From: CAWAYR01 sp050250955
Lineage (GTDB): Bacteria; Acidobacteriota; Vicinamibacteria; Vicinamibacterales; UBA2999
Assembly: GCA_050250955.1 (NCBI GenBank)
Contig: JBFWNR010000005.1
Location: 1-64,000, forward strand
Direction of reading: 5' to 3'
Length of the DNA: 64,000 bases
Below the pieces are notes generated by a model that was not told where the DNA came from, made no database searches, and saw only the letters and a program-made list of their open reading frames with translations. Below are positions 50,474 through 57,656 of this stretch, one piece after another; the first letter of the stretch is position 1; every line of letters starts with the position of its first letter. The translations under genes and the position numbers were made by a program.

Positions 50474-52987
50474 GTGAGGAAGAGCGTTCGCCGGGTCATC
50501 ACGCGTCTTGCCGTCGTCGTCGTCGTGCTCCTCATCGGCGCGCTCGGCGCCGGCTGGTGGTGGGTGCGCAGCTCGATTCCGTCTTTGGACGCCGCCTGGG
50601 CCCTTCCCGGCCTGCGCAGCCCGGTCGAGGTCGTGGCCGATGCGCACGGCGTGCCGCACGTCTACGCCCGCGACGTCGAGGACGCCTGGTTCATGGCCGG
50701 GGCGCTGCACGCCCGCGATCGCCTCTGGCAGATGGAGCTCTACCGCCGGGCCGCGTCGGGTCGGCTGGCCGAGCTGCTCGGTGAGGTCGCGCTGCCGATC
50801 GACCGGCGCATGCTCACCCTGCGCATCCGGCCGGCGGCCGCCGCCGAGTGGTCGCGGCTGGGCACGCCGGCCCGCACCGCGCTGCAGCGCTACGCCGAGG
50901 GCGTGAACGCCGTCGTCGCCGGCATGGCCTCGCGGCAGCGCCCGCTCGAGTTCCAGCTGCTCGGCCTGACGCCGGCGCCGTGGACGCCCGAGGACTCGCT
51001 GGCCATCGGCCGCCTGCTGGCGTTCCGCCTCGCCGAGAACCACGAAGCCGAGCTGGTGCGCCACGCGGTGACCCGCGTGGCCGGGGCGGCCGAAGCCGAC
51101 CGCCTCGCCGGGCGGTACCCCGACGGTGGACCGACCGTGCTCGGCGACCTCGCTCCACCGGCCGCGCCCGCCCTTCCCTCCGGCGGCGGGGCGGGCGCCC
51201 CCGCGCCGACCACGCCGCCGCCTCCGGCACCGCCGCCCTCTGCCGCGGATCGTCAGACGGTGCGCCTCCCCGCCGCGCTGGCCTGGCTCGATCCCTCGGC
51301 GCCGCGTGCCAACAGCAACGCCTGGGTCGTGTCGGGCCGTCGGACGGCCACCGGGCGGCCGTTGCTCGCCAACGACCCGCACCTGCTCGTCGAACTGCCG
51401 GCGGTCTGGTACGAGCAGCACCTGGTCGCCGCCGGCCTCGACGTGCAGGGCGTGTCGGTGCCGGGCTCGCCCTTCGTGGTCATCGGTCACAACGCCCGCA
51501 TCGCCTGGGGCTTCACCAATACCGGCGCCGACGTCCAGGACCTCGTCGTCGAGCGCATCGACACCGCCGGCCGGCGGGTGCAGACGGCGTCGGGGTGGGA
51601 GCCGGTGCAGGTCGAGGACGCGCCGATTCCGGTGCGCGGCCGCGCCGAGCCGGCGCCGTTCCAGATCTGGCGCACGGCCACCGGCGTGGTCTACGCCGAC
51701 GAGAGCCTCGAGTGGGACACTCCGCCGGCGTGGCTCCAGCCCGACGCGCCCCGCCAGGGCGAGCAGCGCGCCCTGGTGCTGAAGTGGTCGGGCTTCGACA
51801 GCGGCGGGTTCGCCGATGCCTTCGAAGCGCTCGACCGCGCCGGCAGCTGGGCCGAGTTCCAGACCGCGCTCGATCGCCTGTCGGCGCTGTCCCAGAACGC
51901 GGTCTACGCCGATGTCGACGGCAACATCGGCTACATGATGACCGGGCAGGTGCCGATGCGCGTGCGCAGCGACGGCAGCCGCCCGGGTTCGGCGGCCGAC
52001 GTCGAGTGGGCGGGCACGCTCGGCGGTGCCTCGCTGCCGCGCGTGTTCAATCCCGAGAGCGGGTTCCTGGCCACCTCGAACAATCCGGTGGTGCGCGGCG
52101 ACGTGCCGTTCGTGACCCGCGACTGGGTGGCGCCGTTCCGCGCCGCCCGCATCACCGAGGTGCTCGCCGCGGCGCCGGCACTCGATGTCGCTGCCGCCGC
52201 CGCGCTGCAGCTCGATCGCCGAAGCGCCGCCGCCTCGGCCGTGCTCGGCGGGGTCGACGGCGCCCTGGCGGCGGCGTCGCGGGGCGCCGCCGAGCCGGGT
52301 GTCACCGAGGTGCTGCAGCGCCTCAAGGCGTGGAGCCGCGAGATCGATGGCGGGGAAGAGGCGACGCTGTTCGCGATCTTCGAGGATCGCCTCTGGCACC
52401 GCGCCTTCAACGACGAGTTCCCCGACGACCTCTTCCGCCGCTTCTACCAGTGGGCCGGGGCGGAGCGCGCCGCCGGACTCCACGCCATTCTCGCCGACCC
52501 GGGCGGCCGCTGGTGGGACGACATCGGGACGGTCGAGCGGCGCGAGTCACGTGACGACATCTACCTGCTGGCGGCCGAGGACGCCGCCCGGGCCTTCGCG
52601 CAACTGCCGTCGGGCGCCCGCGGCTGGGATCACGTGCACGCCGCCACCTTCGAACACCCGCTGGCCGCCGGCGGCCGTCTGCTCGGCTGGCTCTTCAACC
52701 GCGGTCCCGTGCCGATCACCGGCGACGGCACGACGGTGCTGCGGGTCAGCTATCGCCGCCTGGCCGGGTTCAAGGCCTGGGAGCACCCGTCGTGGCGGCA
52801 GGTGCTCGACGTCGGCGGCTGGGACAATTCCCGCGTGGTCCTGCCGACGGGCCAGTCGGGCCACGCCTTGAGCCCGCAGTACTTCGACCAGAACGAGCTG
52901 TGGCGGACCGGTCAGTACCGCACCTCGGCCTACTCGCGGAGCGCCGTGGACGGTCAGGCGGCGCACCGGCAGCTCGCGTCGCCCTGA
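50474..52987 (+). CDS. penicillin acylase-family Ntn hydrolase
   Basis: An 837-residue penicillin amidase-family N-terminal-nucleophile hydrolase, anchored or exported by an N-terminal helix (LAVVVVVLLIGALGAGWWWV). The alpha-chain part includes VEVVADAHGVPHVYARDVEDAWFMAGALHARDRLWQME. A Pro/Ala-rich linker (about residues 236-266) precedes the self-cleavage site; the nucleophile is Ser281 in RANSNAWVVSG. LLANDPHL, IAWGFTN and the late SQFDQNE-like PQYFDQNELW are family features. The natural substrate (N-acyl amide, possibly a signal or antibiotic) is unknown. The GTG follows gaggag. Confidence 0.9.
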   Translation: MRKSVRRVITRLAVVVVVLLIGALGAGWWWVRSSIPSLDAAWALPGLRSPVEVVADAHGVPHVYARDVEDAWFMAGALHARDRLWQMELYRRAASGRLAELLGEVALPIDRRMLTLRIRPAAAAEWSRLGTPARTALQRYAEGVNAVVAGMASRQRPLEFQLLGLTPAPWTPEDSLAIGRLLAFRLAENHEAELVRHAVTRVAGAAEADRLAGRYPDGGPTVLGDLAPPAAPALPSGGGAGAPAPTTPPPPAPPPSAADRQTVRLPAALAWLDPSAPRANSNAWVVSGRRTATGRPLLANDPHLLVELPAVWYEQHLVAAGLDVQGVSVPGSPFVVIGHNARIAWGFTNTGADVQDLVVERIDTAGRRVQTASGWEPVQVEDAPIPVRGRAEPAPFQIWRTATGVVYADESLEWDTPPAWLQPDAPRQGEQRALVLKWSGFDSGGFADAFEALDRAGSWAEFQTALDRLSALSQNAVYADVDGNIGYMMTGQVPMRVRSDGSRPGSAADVEWAGTLGGASLPRVFNPESGFLATSNNPVVRGDVPFVTRDWVAPFRAARITEVLAAAPALDVAAAAALQLDRRSAAASAVLGGVDGALAAASRGAAEPGVTEVLQRLKAWSREIDGGEEATLFAIFEDRLWHRAFNDEFPDDLFRRFYQWAGAERAAGLHAILADPGGRWWDDIGTVERRESRDDIYLLAAEDAARAFAQLPSGARGWDHVHAATFEHPLAAGGRLLGWLFNRGPVPITGDGTTVLRVSYRRLAGFKAWEHPSWRQVLDVGGWDNSRVVLPTGQSGHALSPQYFDQNELWRTGQYRTSAYSRSAVDGQAAHRQLASP

Positions 52988-53005
52988 GGGGCGGCGCCTG
53001 GTGTG

Positions 53006-53020
53006 AGCCGCTAGCCGCTG
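53006..53020. repeat. SGCCGCTAG-family intergenic repeat
   Basis: A short gagccgctagccgctg element just before the arsR promoter; one of the dispersed copies. Confidence 0.5.
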
Positions 53021-53028
53021 TTCCAGCG

Positions 53029-53034
53029 TAAGCT
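53029..53034 (+). promoter_or_regulatory. -10 hexamer TAAGCT for arsR-ATPase operon
   Basis: TAAGCT ends six bases before the ATG at 53041. The predicted start of transcription coincides with the translation start and with the repressor operator. Confidence 0.5.
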
Positions 53035-53038
53035 GAAC

Positions 53039-53059
53039 GTATGAGCAAGCGCTCAGATG
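53039..53059 (+). promoter_or_regulatory. SmtB/CzrA-like operator overlapping the start codon
   Basis: gtATGAGCAAGCGCTCAGATG contains the inverted repeat TGAGC-N4-GCTCA (53042-53055) and closely resembles the metal-sensor ArsR/SmtB operator form (TATGAnCA-N6-TCAGATG). It overlaps the arsR ATG, so the repressor would block its own leaderless promoter. Confidence 0.55.
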
Positions 53060-53478
53060 TTCTCCGCGCCGAGTCGCCTGCAGGCTCCTCGCCGACCAGG
53101 CCGGCGCTCGAGGCGTGCGACGTGTTCCACATCGACCCGGCCCGCGTCGCGCACCTGCGCGGCGCGCTCGTCGCCGAAGCGTCGATCGAGGCCCTCGCCG
53201 AGACCTTCCGGGTGCTGGGGGACCCGACGCGGGTGCGGCTGCTCGACGCGCTGTCCCACGGCGAGCTGTGCGTGTGCGACCTCGCCACGTTGCTCGGCCT
53301 CAGCGAATCGGCCACCTCGCACCAGCTGCGGCTGCTGCGCACGCTGCGGCTGGTGCGGGCGCGCCGGGCCGGCCGCATGGTGTTCTACGCGCTCGACGAC
53401 CGCCACATCATGACGCTCTTCACCCAGGGGCTGCGCCACGTCGAGGAGCAGGGCGCGCGGCCGGCGAGGGCGCGGTGA
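53041..53478 (+). CDS. ArsR/SmtB-family metal-sensing repressor
   Basis: A 145-residue winged-helix repressor of the SmtB/CzrA/CadC type. The N-terminal CDVFHID could add metal ligands; the core is LAETFRVLGDPTRVRLLDALSHGELCVCDLATLLGLSESATSHQLRLLRTLRLVRARRAGRMVFYALDD. ELCVCDL is the alpha3N-type Cys motif, and the C-terminal DDRHIMTLFTQGLRHVEE fits the alpha5 site (D-x-H with a later H and E) sensing Zn. It overlaps and presumably controls the downstream ATPase. Confidence 0.93.
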   Translation: MSKRSDVLRAESPAGSSPTRPALEACDVFHIDPARVAHLRGALVAEASIEALAETFRVLGDPTRVRLLDALSHGELCVCDLATLLGLSESATSHQLRLLRTLRLVRARRAGRMVFYALDDRHIMTLFTQGLRHVEEQGARPARAR

Positions 53479-55628
53479 CCACGGGCGCGACCGCCGCACC
53501 GGCCTGCCCGCGCTGCGCGGTGCACGTCGAGTCGGTGTTTCGCGTCGCCGGCATGGACTGCGCCGAGGAAGTGGCCATCCTGCGCCGCCGGCTGACGCCG
53601 CTGCCCGGCATCGACGAGCTGTCGGCCGACGTCGTCGGTCAGAAGCTCCACGTCTCCTACGACGCCGCGGTCCTCAGCGCCGCCCGCATCGCCGACGCCG
53701 TCGCCGAGACCGGGATGCGCGCCTGGCTCGAACACGAAGCCCCGGTCGAGACACCGGACGCCGATCGGCAGACGCGCCGCCTCGTCGCCGCCGTTGCCGC
53801 CGTCGCCGCCGGACTCGCGACGCCGGCAGTGGCCGGCGCCGGGCCATGGGACGTGCCGTGGTTCGTGCTGGCGATCGCCCTGGCCGGCGGCCCGCCGCTG
53901 CGCAAGGCCCGGGCGTCGTTCATCCGTCGCTCGCTCGACATCAACGTGCTGATGGTCGTGGCCGTCGCCGGCGCCATGGCGATCGGCGAATGGGCGGAAG
54001 CCGCCACCGTCGTCGTCTTGTTCGCGGTGTCGCAGTGGCTGGAGGTGCGGACCATGGAGCGGGCCCGCGACGCGATCCGCGCGGTGATGACGCTGGCGCC
54101 GGTCGAGGCCCGCGTCCGCCACGGCGACCACGAGCACCTCACGCCGGTCGACGCGGTGGCGGTCGGCGCGACCATCGTCGTCCGTCCCGGCGAGAAGATC
54201 CCGCTCGACGGGATCGTCACCGGCGGCCTGTCCGACGTCAACCAGGCGCCGATCACCGGCGAGTCGCTGCCGGTCGATCGCGGTGCCGGCGACGAGGTGT
54301 TCGCCGGCACCATCAACGGCCGCGGCGCCCTCGACGTGCGCGTCACGCGGCTGGTCCGCGACACGACGCTGGCCCGCATCGTCCACCTGGTGGAGGCGGC
54401 GCAGGCCCAGCGGGCGCCGACGCAGCAGTTCATCGACCGCTTCGCGCGCTGGTACACGCCGGCGGTCGTGGTCGTCGCCGCCGCCGTGTTCGCTGTCCCG
54501 GTGGCCGTCCTCGGCCAGGCGGCGACGGTGTGGGCCTACCGGGCCCTGGTGCTGCTGGTGGTCGCCTGCCCGTGCGCGCTCGTGATCTCGACGCCGGTGT
54601 CGATCGTCGCCGCCCTGGCCGCGGCGGCGCGGCGCGGCGTGCTCGTCAAGGGCGGCGCGCACCTCGAGCGCCTGGCCGCCGTACGCGCCGTGGCGTTCGA
54701 CAAGACCGGCACGCTGACCCACGGCGAGCCGCACGTCGTCGCGGTCGACGCCCATCCCGCCGCGGCGGCGGTCGCCGACGTGACGGTGCTGGCGGCCGCG
54801 GCCGCGATCGAGTCGCGCTCCGAGCACCCGGTCGCCCGCGCCGTCGTGGCCGCCGCGGCGGCGCGTGGTCTGGCGGTGGCGGGCGCCAGCGACGTGCAGG
54901 CGCTGCCCGGGCTCGGCGCCGAGGGCCGCTGGAACGGCCGCCACGTCGTGGTCGGCAACGCCCGACTGATGCGCGACCGCGGGCTGTGGCCGGCCTACGC
55001 CGCCACCGCCGACGCCCGCATCGCCGCCGCCGGACAGAGCGCCGTGCACGTCGCCCTGGACGGCGCGCTGGTGGCGACACTGGCCATCGCCGACAGGCCG
55101 CGCGACGTCGCCCCCGACGTCGTCCGATTGCTGCGCGACCACGGCGTCGCCCACCTCGCCGTACTCACCGGTGACGCGGCGGCGGCGGCCGCCGCCGTGG
55201 CCGCCGCTGCCGGCATCGGCGACGTGCGCGCCGGCCTGCTGCCGGCCGACAAGATGGCCGCGATCGGCGACATCCGCCGCGCCCACGGCGTCGTCGCGAT
55301 GGTTGGCGACGGCGTCAACGACGCGCCGGCGCTGGCCGCCGCCGACGTCGGCATCGCGATGGGCGCCATCGGGTCGGCCGCGGCGCTCGAGAGCGCCGAT
55401 GTCGCGCTGATGTCAGACGAGCTGCAGAAGATTCCCTACGCGCTGCGCCTGGGCCGGGCGACGCTGGCCAACATCAGGGTCAACGTCGCCCTGTCGGTGG
55501 GACTGAAGTGCGCGGTGCTGGCGCTGGCCGTCGTCGGGATCTCGACGCTGTGGATGGCGGTGCTGGCCGACACCGGGGCATCGGTCCTGGTGGTCGCCAA
55601 CGCGTTGCGCCTGCTCAGACACCAGTAG
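53475..55628 (+). CDS. Zn/Cd/Pb-type P1B ATPase efflux pump
   Basis: A 717-residue heavy-metal P-type ATPase. An N-terminal metal domain has GMDCAEEVAILRRRL, the Zn/Cd form with the second Cys replaced by Glu, preceded by a CPRC pair. The transmembrane metal site is CPC (VVACPCALVIS), the phosphorylation site DKTGTLTHG, the HP locus SEHPVARAV, the TGES dephosphorylation loop (ITGESLP), and GDGVNDAPALAAADVG. About eight helices. The GTG overlaps the repressor stop, so the two form an autoregulated metal-resistance operon. Confidence 0.96.
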   Translation: MTTGATAAPACPRCAVHVESVFRVAGMDCAEEVAILRRRLTPLPGIDELSADVVGQKLHVSYDAAVLSAARIADAVAETGMRAWLEHEAPVETPDADRQTRRLVAAVAAVAAGLATPAVAGAGPWDVPWFVLAIALAGGPPLRKARASFIRRSLDINVLMVVAVAGAMAIGEWAEAATVVVLFAVSQWLEVRTMERARDAIRAVMTLAPVEARVRHGDHEHLTPVDAVAVGATIVVRPGEKIPLDGIVTGGLSDVNQAPITGESLPVDRGAGDEVFAGTINGRGALDVRVTRLVRDTTLARIVHLVEAAQAQRAPTQQFIDRFARWYTPAVVVVAAAVFAVPVAVLGQAATVWAYRALVLLVVACPCALVISTPVSIVAALAAAARRGVLVKGGAHLERLAAVRAVAFDKTGTLTHGEPHVVAVDAHPAAAAVADVTVLAAAAAIESRSEHPVARAVVAAAAARGLAVAGASDVQALPGLGAEGRWNGRHVVVGNARLMRDRGLWPAYAATADARIAAAGQSAVHVALDGALVATLAIADRPRDVAPDVVRLLRDHGVAHLAVLTGDAAAAAAAVAAAAGIGDVRAGLLPADKMAAIGDIRRAHGVVAMVGDGVNDAPALAAADVGIAMGAIGSAAALESADVALMSDELQKIPYALRLGRATLANIRVNVALSVGLKCAVLALAVVGISTLWMAVLADTGASVLVVANALRLLRHQ

Positions 55629-55650
55629 ATCGACCGATCACCCGATCACG
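55627..55650. repeat. GATCGGGT-family repeat, inverted copy
   Basis: agatcgaccgatcacccgatcacg, starting inside the ATPase stop codon, is the reverse complement of the cgtgatcgggtgatcgg unit found at 17557-17581. It separates convergent genes. Confidence 0.55.
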
Positions 55651-56395
55651 AGGTGCCAGCGTCGGCGCCGCTGTCGTCCTTGCGCCGCGGCTGGAAGAAG
55701 TGGCCGTCGACGAACTCGTCGATGGCCGCCTGATCGGGCGGATCGACGCGGTCGAACTGCAGCCCCATCCCCGCCTGCGGGTTGCTCCAGCGCACGTGCG
55801 CGTCGATGTCGAAGTCCTTCTTCGAGCCCGGCAGGCGGAAGCGCAGCCGCACCTTGGTCATCGGCTCGAGCGGGCTGGTCGTGCGGATGGCGATGCCGCC
55901 GCGCGAGATGTTGAGCGACAGCGCGGCGGCGATCGTCGCCCCGACGTGGTACGCGGCCGGGATGCCGAGCACGACCCGCGGGCTGCCGCGGCGGTTGAAG
56001 TTGTCGGGGAACAGGTGCGGCGCGAGCGACGGCAGGATGTGCTGCACCGCGCTGTACTCGTTGACGTAGCCGGCGACGCCCAGCGACGCCAGTTCGCGCA
56101 CTTCGTCGGCGCTCGAGACCGTGCCGCTGAACGCCAGAATCGGCAACCGCCCCTCGTCGAGCTTGCGGACGGTGCGGATCAGCTCGGCACCCGAGCAGTG
56201 GGGCAGCCGCAGGTCGACGAGCAGCAGGTCGAGACGGTCGAGGTCGGCGCGGACCCGGGCGAAGAGCTCCGCGGCGCTGCGGACGGTGATCCCGCGGTGG
56301 CCGGCGTTCTCGACCGCCGAGCGGAACCGGTCGCGGACCGACGCGCTGTCGTCGGCGATGACCACACACTTCGACGTCGTCGGGTTGGCGGACAT
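55646..56395 (-). CDS. response regulator receiver-PilZ protein
   Basis: A 249-residue protein with an N-terminal receiver domain (about 8-125; VVIADDSASVRDRF acidic pair, LLLVDLRLP phospho-Asp, FSGTVSS Thr, and a degenerate final Lys region GYVNEYSAV where Lys is missing) and a C-terminal PilZ domain (about 135-235; RRGSPRVVLGIPAAYHV, LSLNISRGGIAIRT, MGLQFDRVD). The RxxxR-type and (D/N)xSxxG c-di-GMP-binding motifs appear as RRGSPR and NISRGG. It likely links a phosphorelay to c-di-GMP. The loss of the receiver Lys may weaken switching. Confidence 0.87.
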   Translation of the reverse strand: MSANPTTSKCVVIADDSASVRDRFRSAVENAGHRGITVRSAAELFARVRADLDRLDLLLVDLRLPHCSGAELIRTVRKLDEGRLPILAFSGTVSSADEVRELASLGVAGYVNEYSAVQHILPSLAPHLFPDNFNRRGSPRVVLGIPAAYHVGATIAAALSLNISRGGIAIRTTSPLEPMTKVRLRFRLPGSKKDFDIDAHVRWSNPQAGMGLQFDRVDPPDQAAIDEFVDGHFFQPRRKDDSGADAGTS

Positions 56396-56419
56396 GTACG
56401 GGAATCGGCGCGGCGTTCG

Positions 56420-56449
56420 TTGCAGAATAGATCAGGTTCCCCCTATAAT
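56420..56449. promoter_or_regulatory. divergent promoters for LysW-like and RR-PilZ genes
   Basis: On the plus strand TTGCAG (56420-56425) and a perfect TATAAT (56444-56449) are spaced 18 bases apart, giving a leader of about 80 bases before the LysW-like ATG. On the minus strand TATTCT (56429-56424) overlaps the -35 of the other promoter and faces the RR-PilZ gene. Confidence 0.6.
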
Positions 56450-56536
56450 TCGACGACTTCGTGGTGACGACGCGCGCGGCCCCGTGCGAGGGAGCGCAGG
56501 CTCGTGTCATCCCACCGTCCTGCAGGAGTGGTCCGC

Positions 56537-56794
56537 ATGTCCGCGTATTGTCCCGAGTGCGACGCCGAGATCGACATCGACAGCGCCGACGCCGAAGTCG
56601 GCGATGAGCTCAGCTGCTCGGAGTGCGGGTCCCTGCTCCGCGTGGCCAACGACTCCCCGCTCGAACTCGAATTCGCCGATGACGACGACGTCGACGACGA
56701 GGACGACGACGCAGACGACGACGAGGAAGAGGGCGACGACGAGGACGACGACGACTACGAGGACGACGACGACGAGCAGGACGACGACGACTGA
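56537..56794 (+). CDS. LysW-like zinc ribbon with poly-acidic tail
   Basis: An 85-residue protein. The N-terminal half is a LysW-type zinc ribbon: Cys 5, 8, 27 and 30 in YCPECDAEIDI and LSCSECGSLLRV, then LELEF. True LysW proteins, amino-group carriers in lysine/arginine synthesis, end in EDWG(E). Here the last ~40 residues are almost only Asp and Glu, ending EQDDDD. It has its own TATAAT promoter and a gcaggag ribosome-binding site. It is 16 bases upstream of larE and probably co-transcribed. Carrier function is a guess; the acidic tail could be a docking surface. Confidence 0.8.
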   Translation: MSAYCPECDAEIDIDSADAEVGDELSCSECGSLLRVANDSPLELEFADDDDVDDEDDDADDDEEEGDDEDDDDYEDDDDEQDDDD

Positions 56795-56810
56795 GTCCTC
56801 GGATCGACCG

Positions 56811-57656
56811 ATGTCCGCCCGCCAGGCCGTGTCGGACGTCGCCCGCGCCAGGGCGGTGCGGCTCGAGGCGCTGCTCGGGGACCTCGGCGCGGTCGTGGTG
56901 GCGTTCAGCGGCGGCGTGGACAGCGCCTACCTGGCCGTCACCGCCTCGCGGGTGCTCGGACCGCGGGCGCTGGCGGTGACCGGCGACAGCCCCAGCTATC
57001 CCGACAGCCATCGCCGGCTGGCGCGGCGCGTCGCCGCCGACTTCGCCCTCGCGCACGAGATCGTCCCCACCGCGGAGCTGCTCCGCGACGGCTACCGGCA
57101 GAACGCCGGTGATCGCTGCTACTACTGCAAGACCGAGCTCTACTCGACCCTGGCCGCGCTGGCCGCGGCCCGCGGCTTCGCCGCCGTCCTCGACGGCACC
57201 AACGCCGACGATCGCGGCGACTACCGGCCCGGCCGGCGCGCCGCCGCCGAGCACGGTGTCCGCAGCCCGCTGGACGAACTCGGCTTCACCAAGGCCGACA
57301 TCCGCACCCTGGCCCGCGCCGGCGGCATCCCGGTCTGGGACGAGCCGGCGTCGGCGTGCCTGTCCTCGCGCATCCCGCACCACAGCCCGGTGACGGCCGA
57401 GAAGCTGCGGCAGATCGAGCGTGCCGAGGACGCGGTGCGGGCCCTCGGCTTCCGGGTGTTCCGCGTTCGCCACCACGATCGGCTGGCGCGGCTCGAGGTC
57501 GGCGCCGACGAACTGTCCCGCACCGCCGACCCGGCGGTCGCCTCCGCACTTGCGGCGGCGATACGCGAGGCCGGCTACGAAGGGCTGGAGATCGATCCGC
57601 GCGGTTATCGCCAGGGCAGTCTGAACGCGCCCCTCTTCCTGCGGCCGGTGCCGTGA
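56811..57656 (+). CDS. larE: LarE-type ATP-dependent sulfurtransferase (PP-loop)
   Basis: A 281-residue PP-loop enzyme of the LarE family, which sacrifices its own Cys sulfur to make the nickel-pincer cofactor of lactate racemase-type enzymes. The PP-loop VVVAFSGGVDSAYLAV (Ser33-Ser38), NAGDRCYYCKTELYSTL, LDGTNADDRGDYRPGRRAAAE and SACLSSRIPHHSPVT are visible; the Cys near 183 matches the sulfur-donating position. larB/larC and larA are not in the window, though a NicO-like transporter is 14 kb upstream. The stop overlaps the next GTG. Confidence 0.9.
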   Translation: MSARQAVSDVARARAVRLEALLGDLGAVVVAFSGGVDSAYLAVTASRVLGPRALAVTGDSPSYPDSHRRLARRVAADFALAHEIVPTAELLRDGYRQNAGDRCYYCKTELYSTLAALAAARGFAAVLDGTNADDRGDYRPGRRAAAEHGVRSPLDELGFTKADIRTLARAGGIPVWDEPASACLSSRIPHHSPVTAEKLRQIERAEDAVRALGFRVFRVRHHDRLARLEVGADELSRTADPAVASALAAAIREAGYEGLEIDPRGYRQGSLNAPLFLRPVP

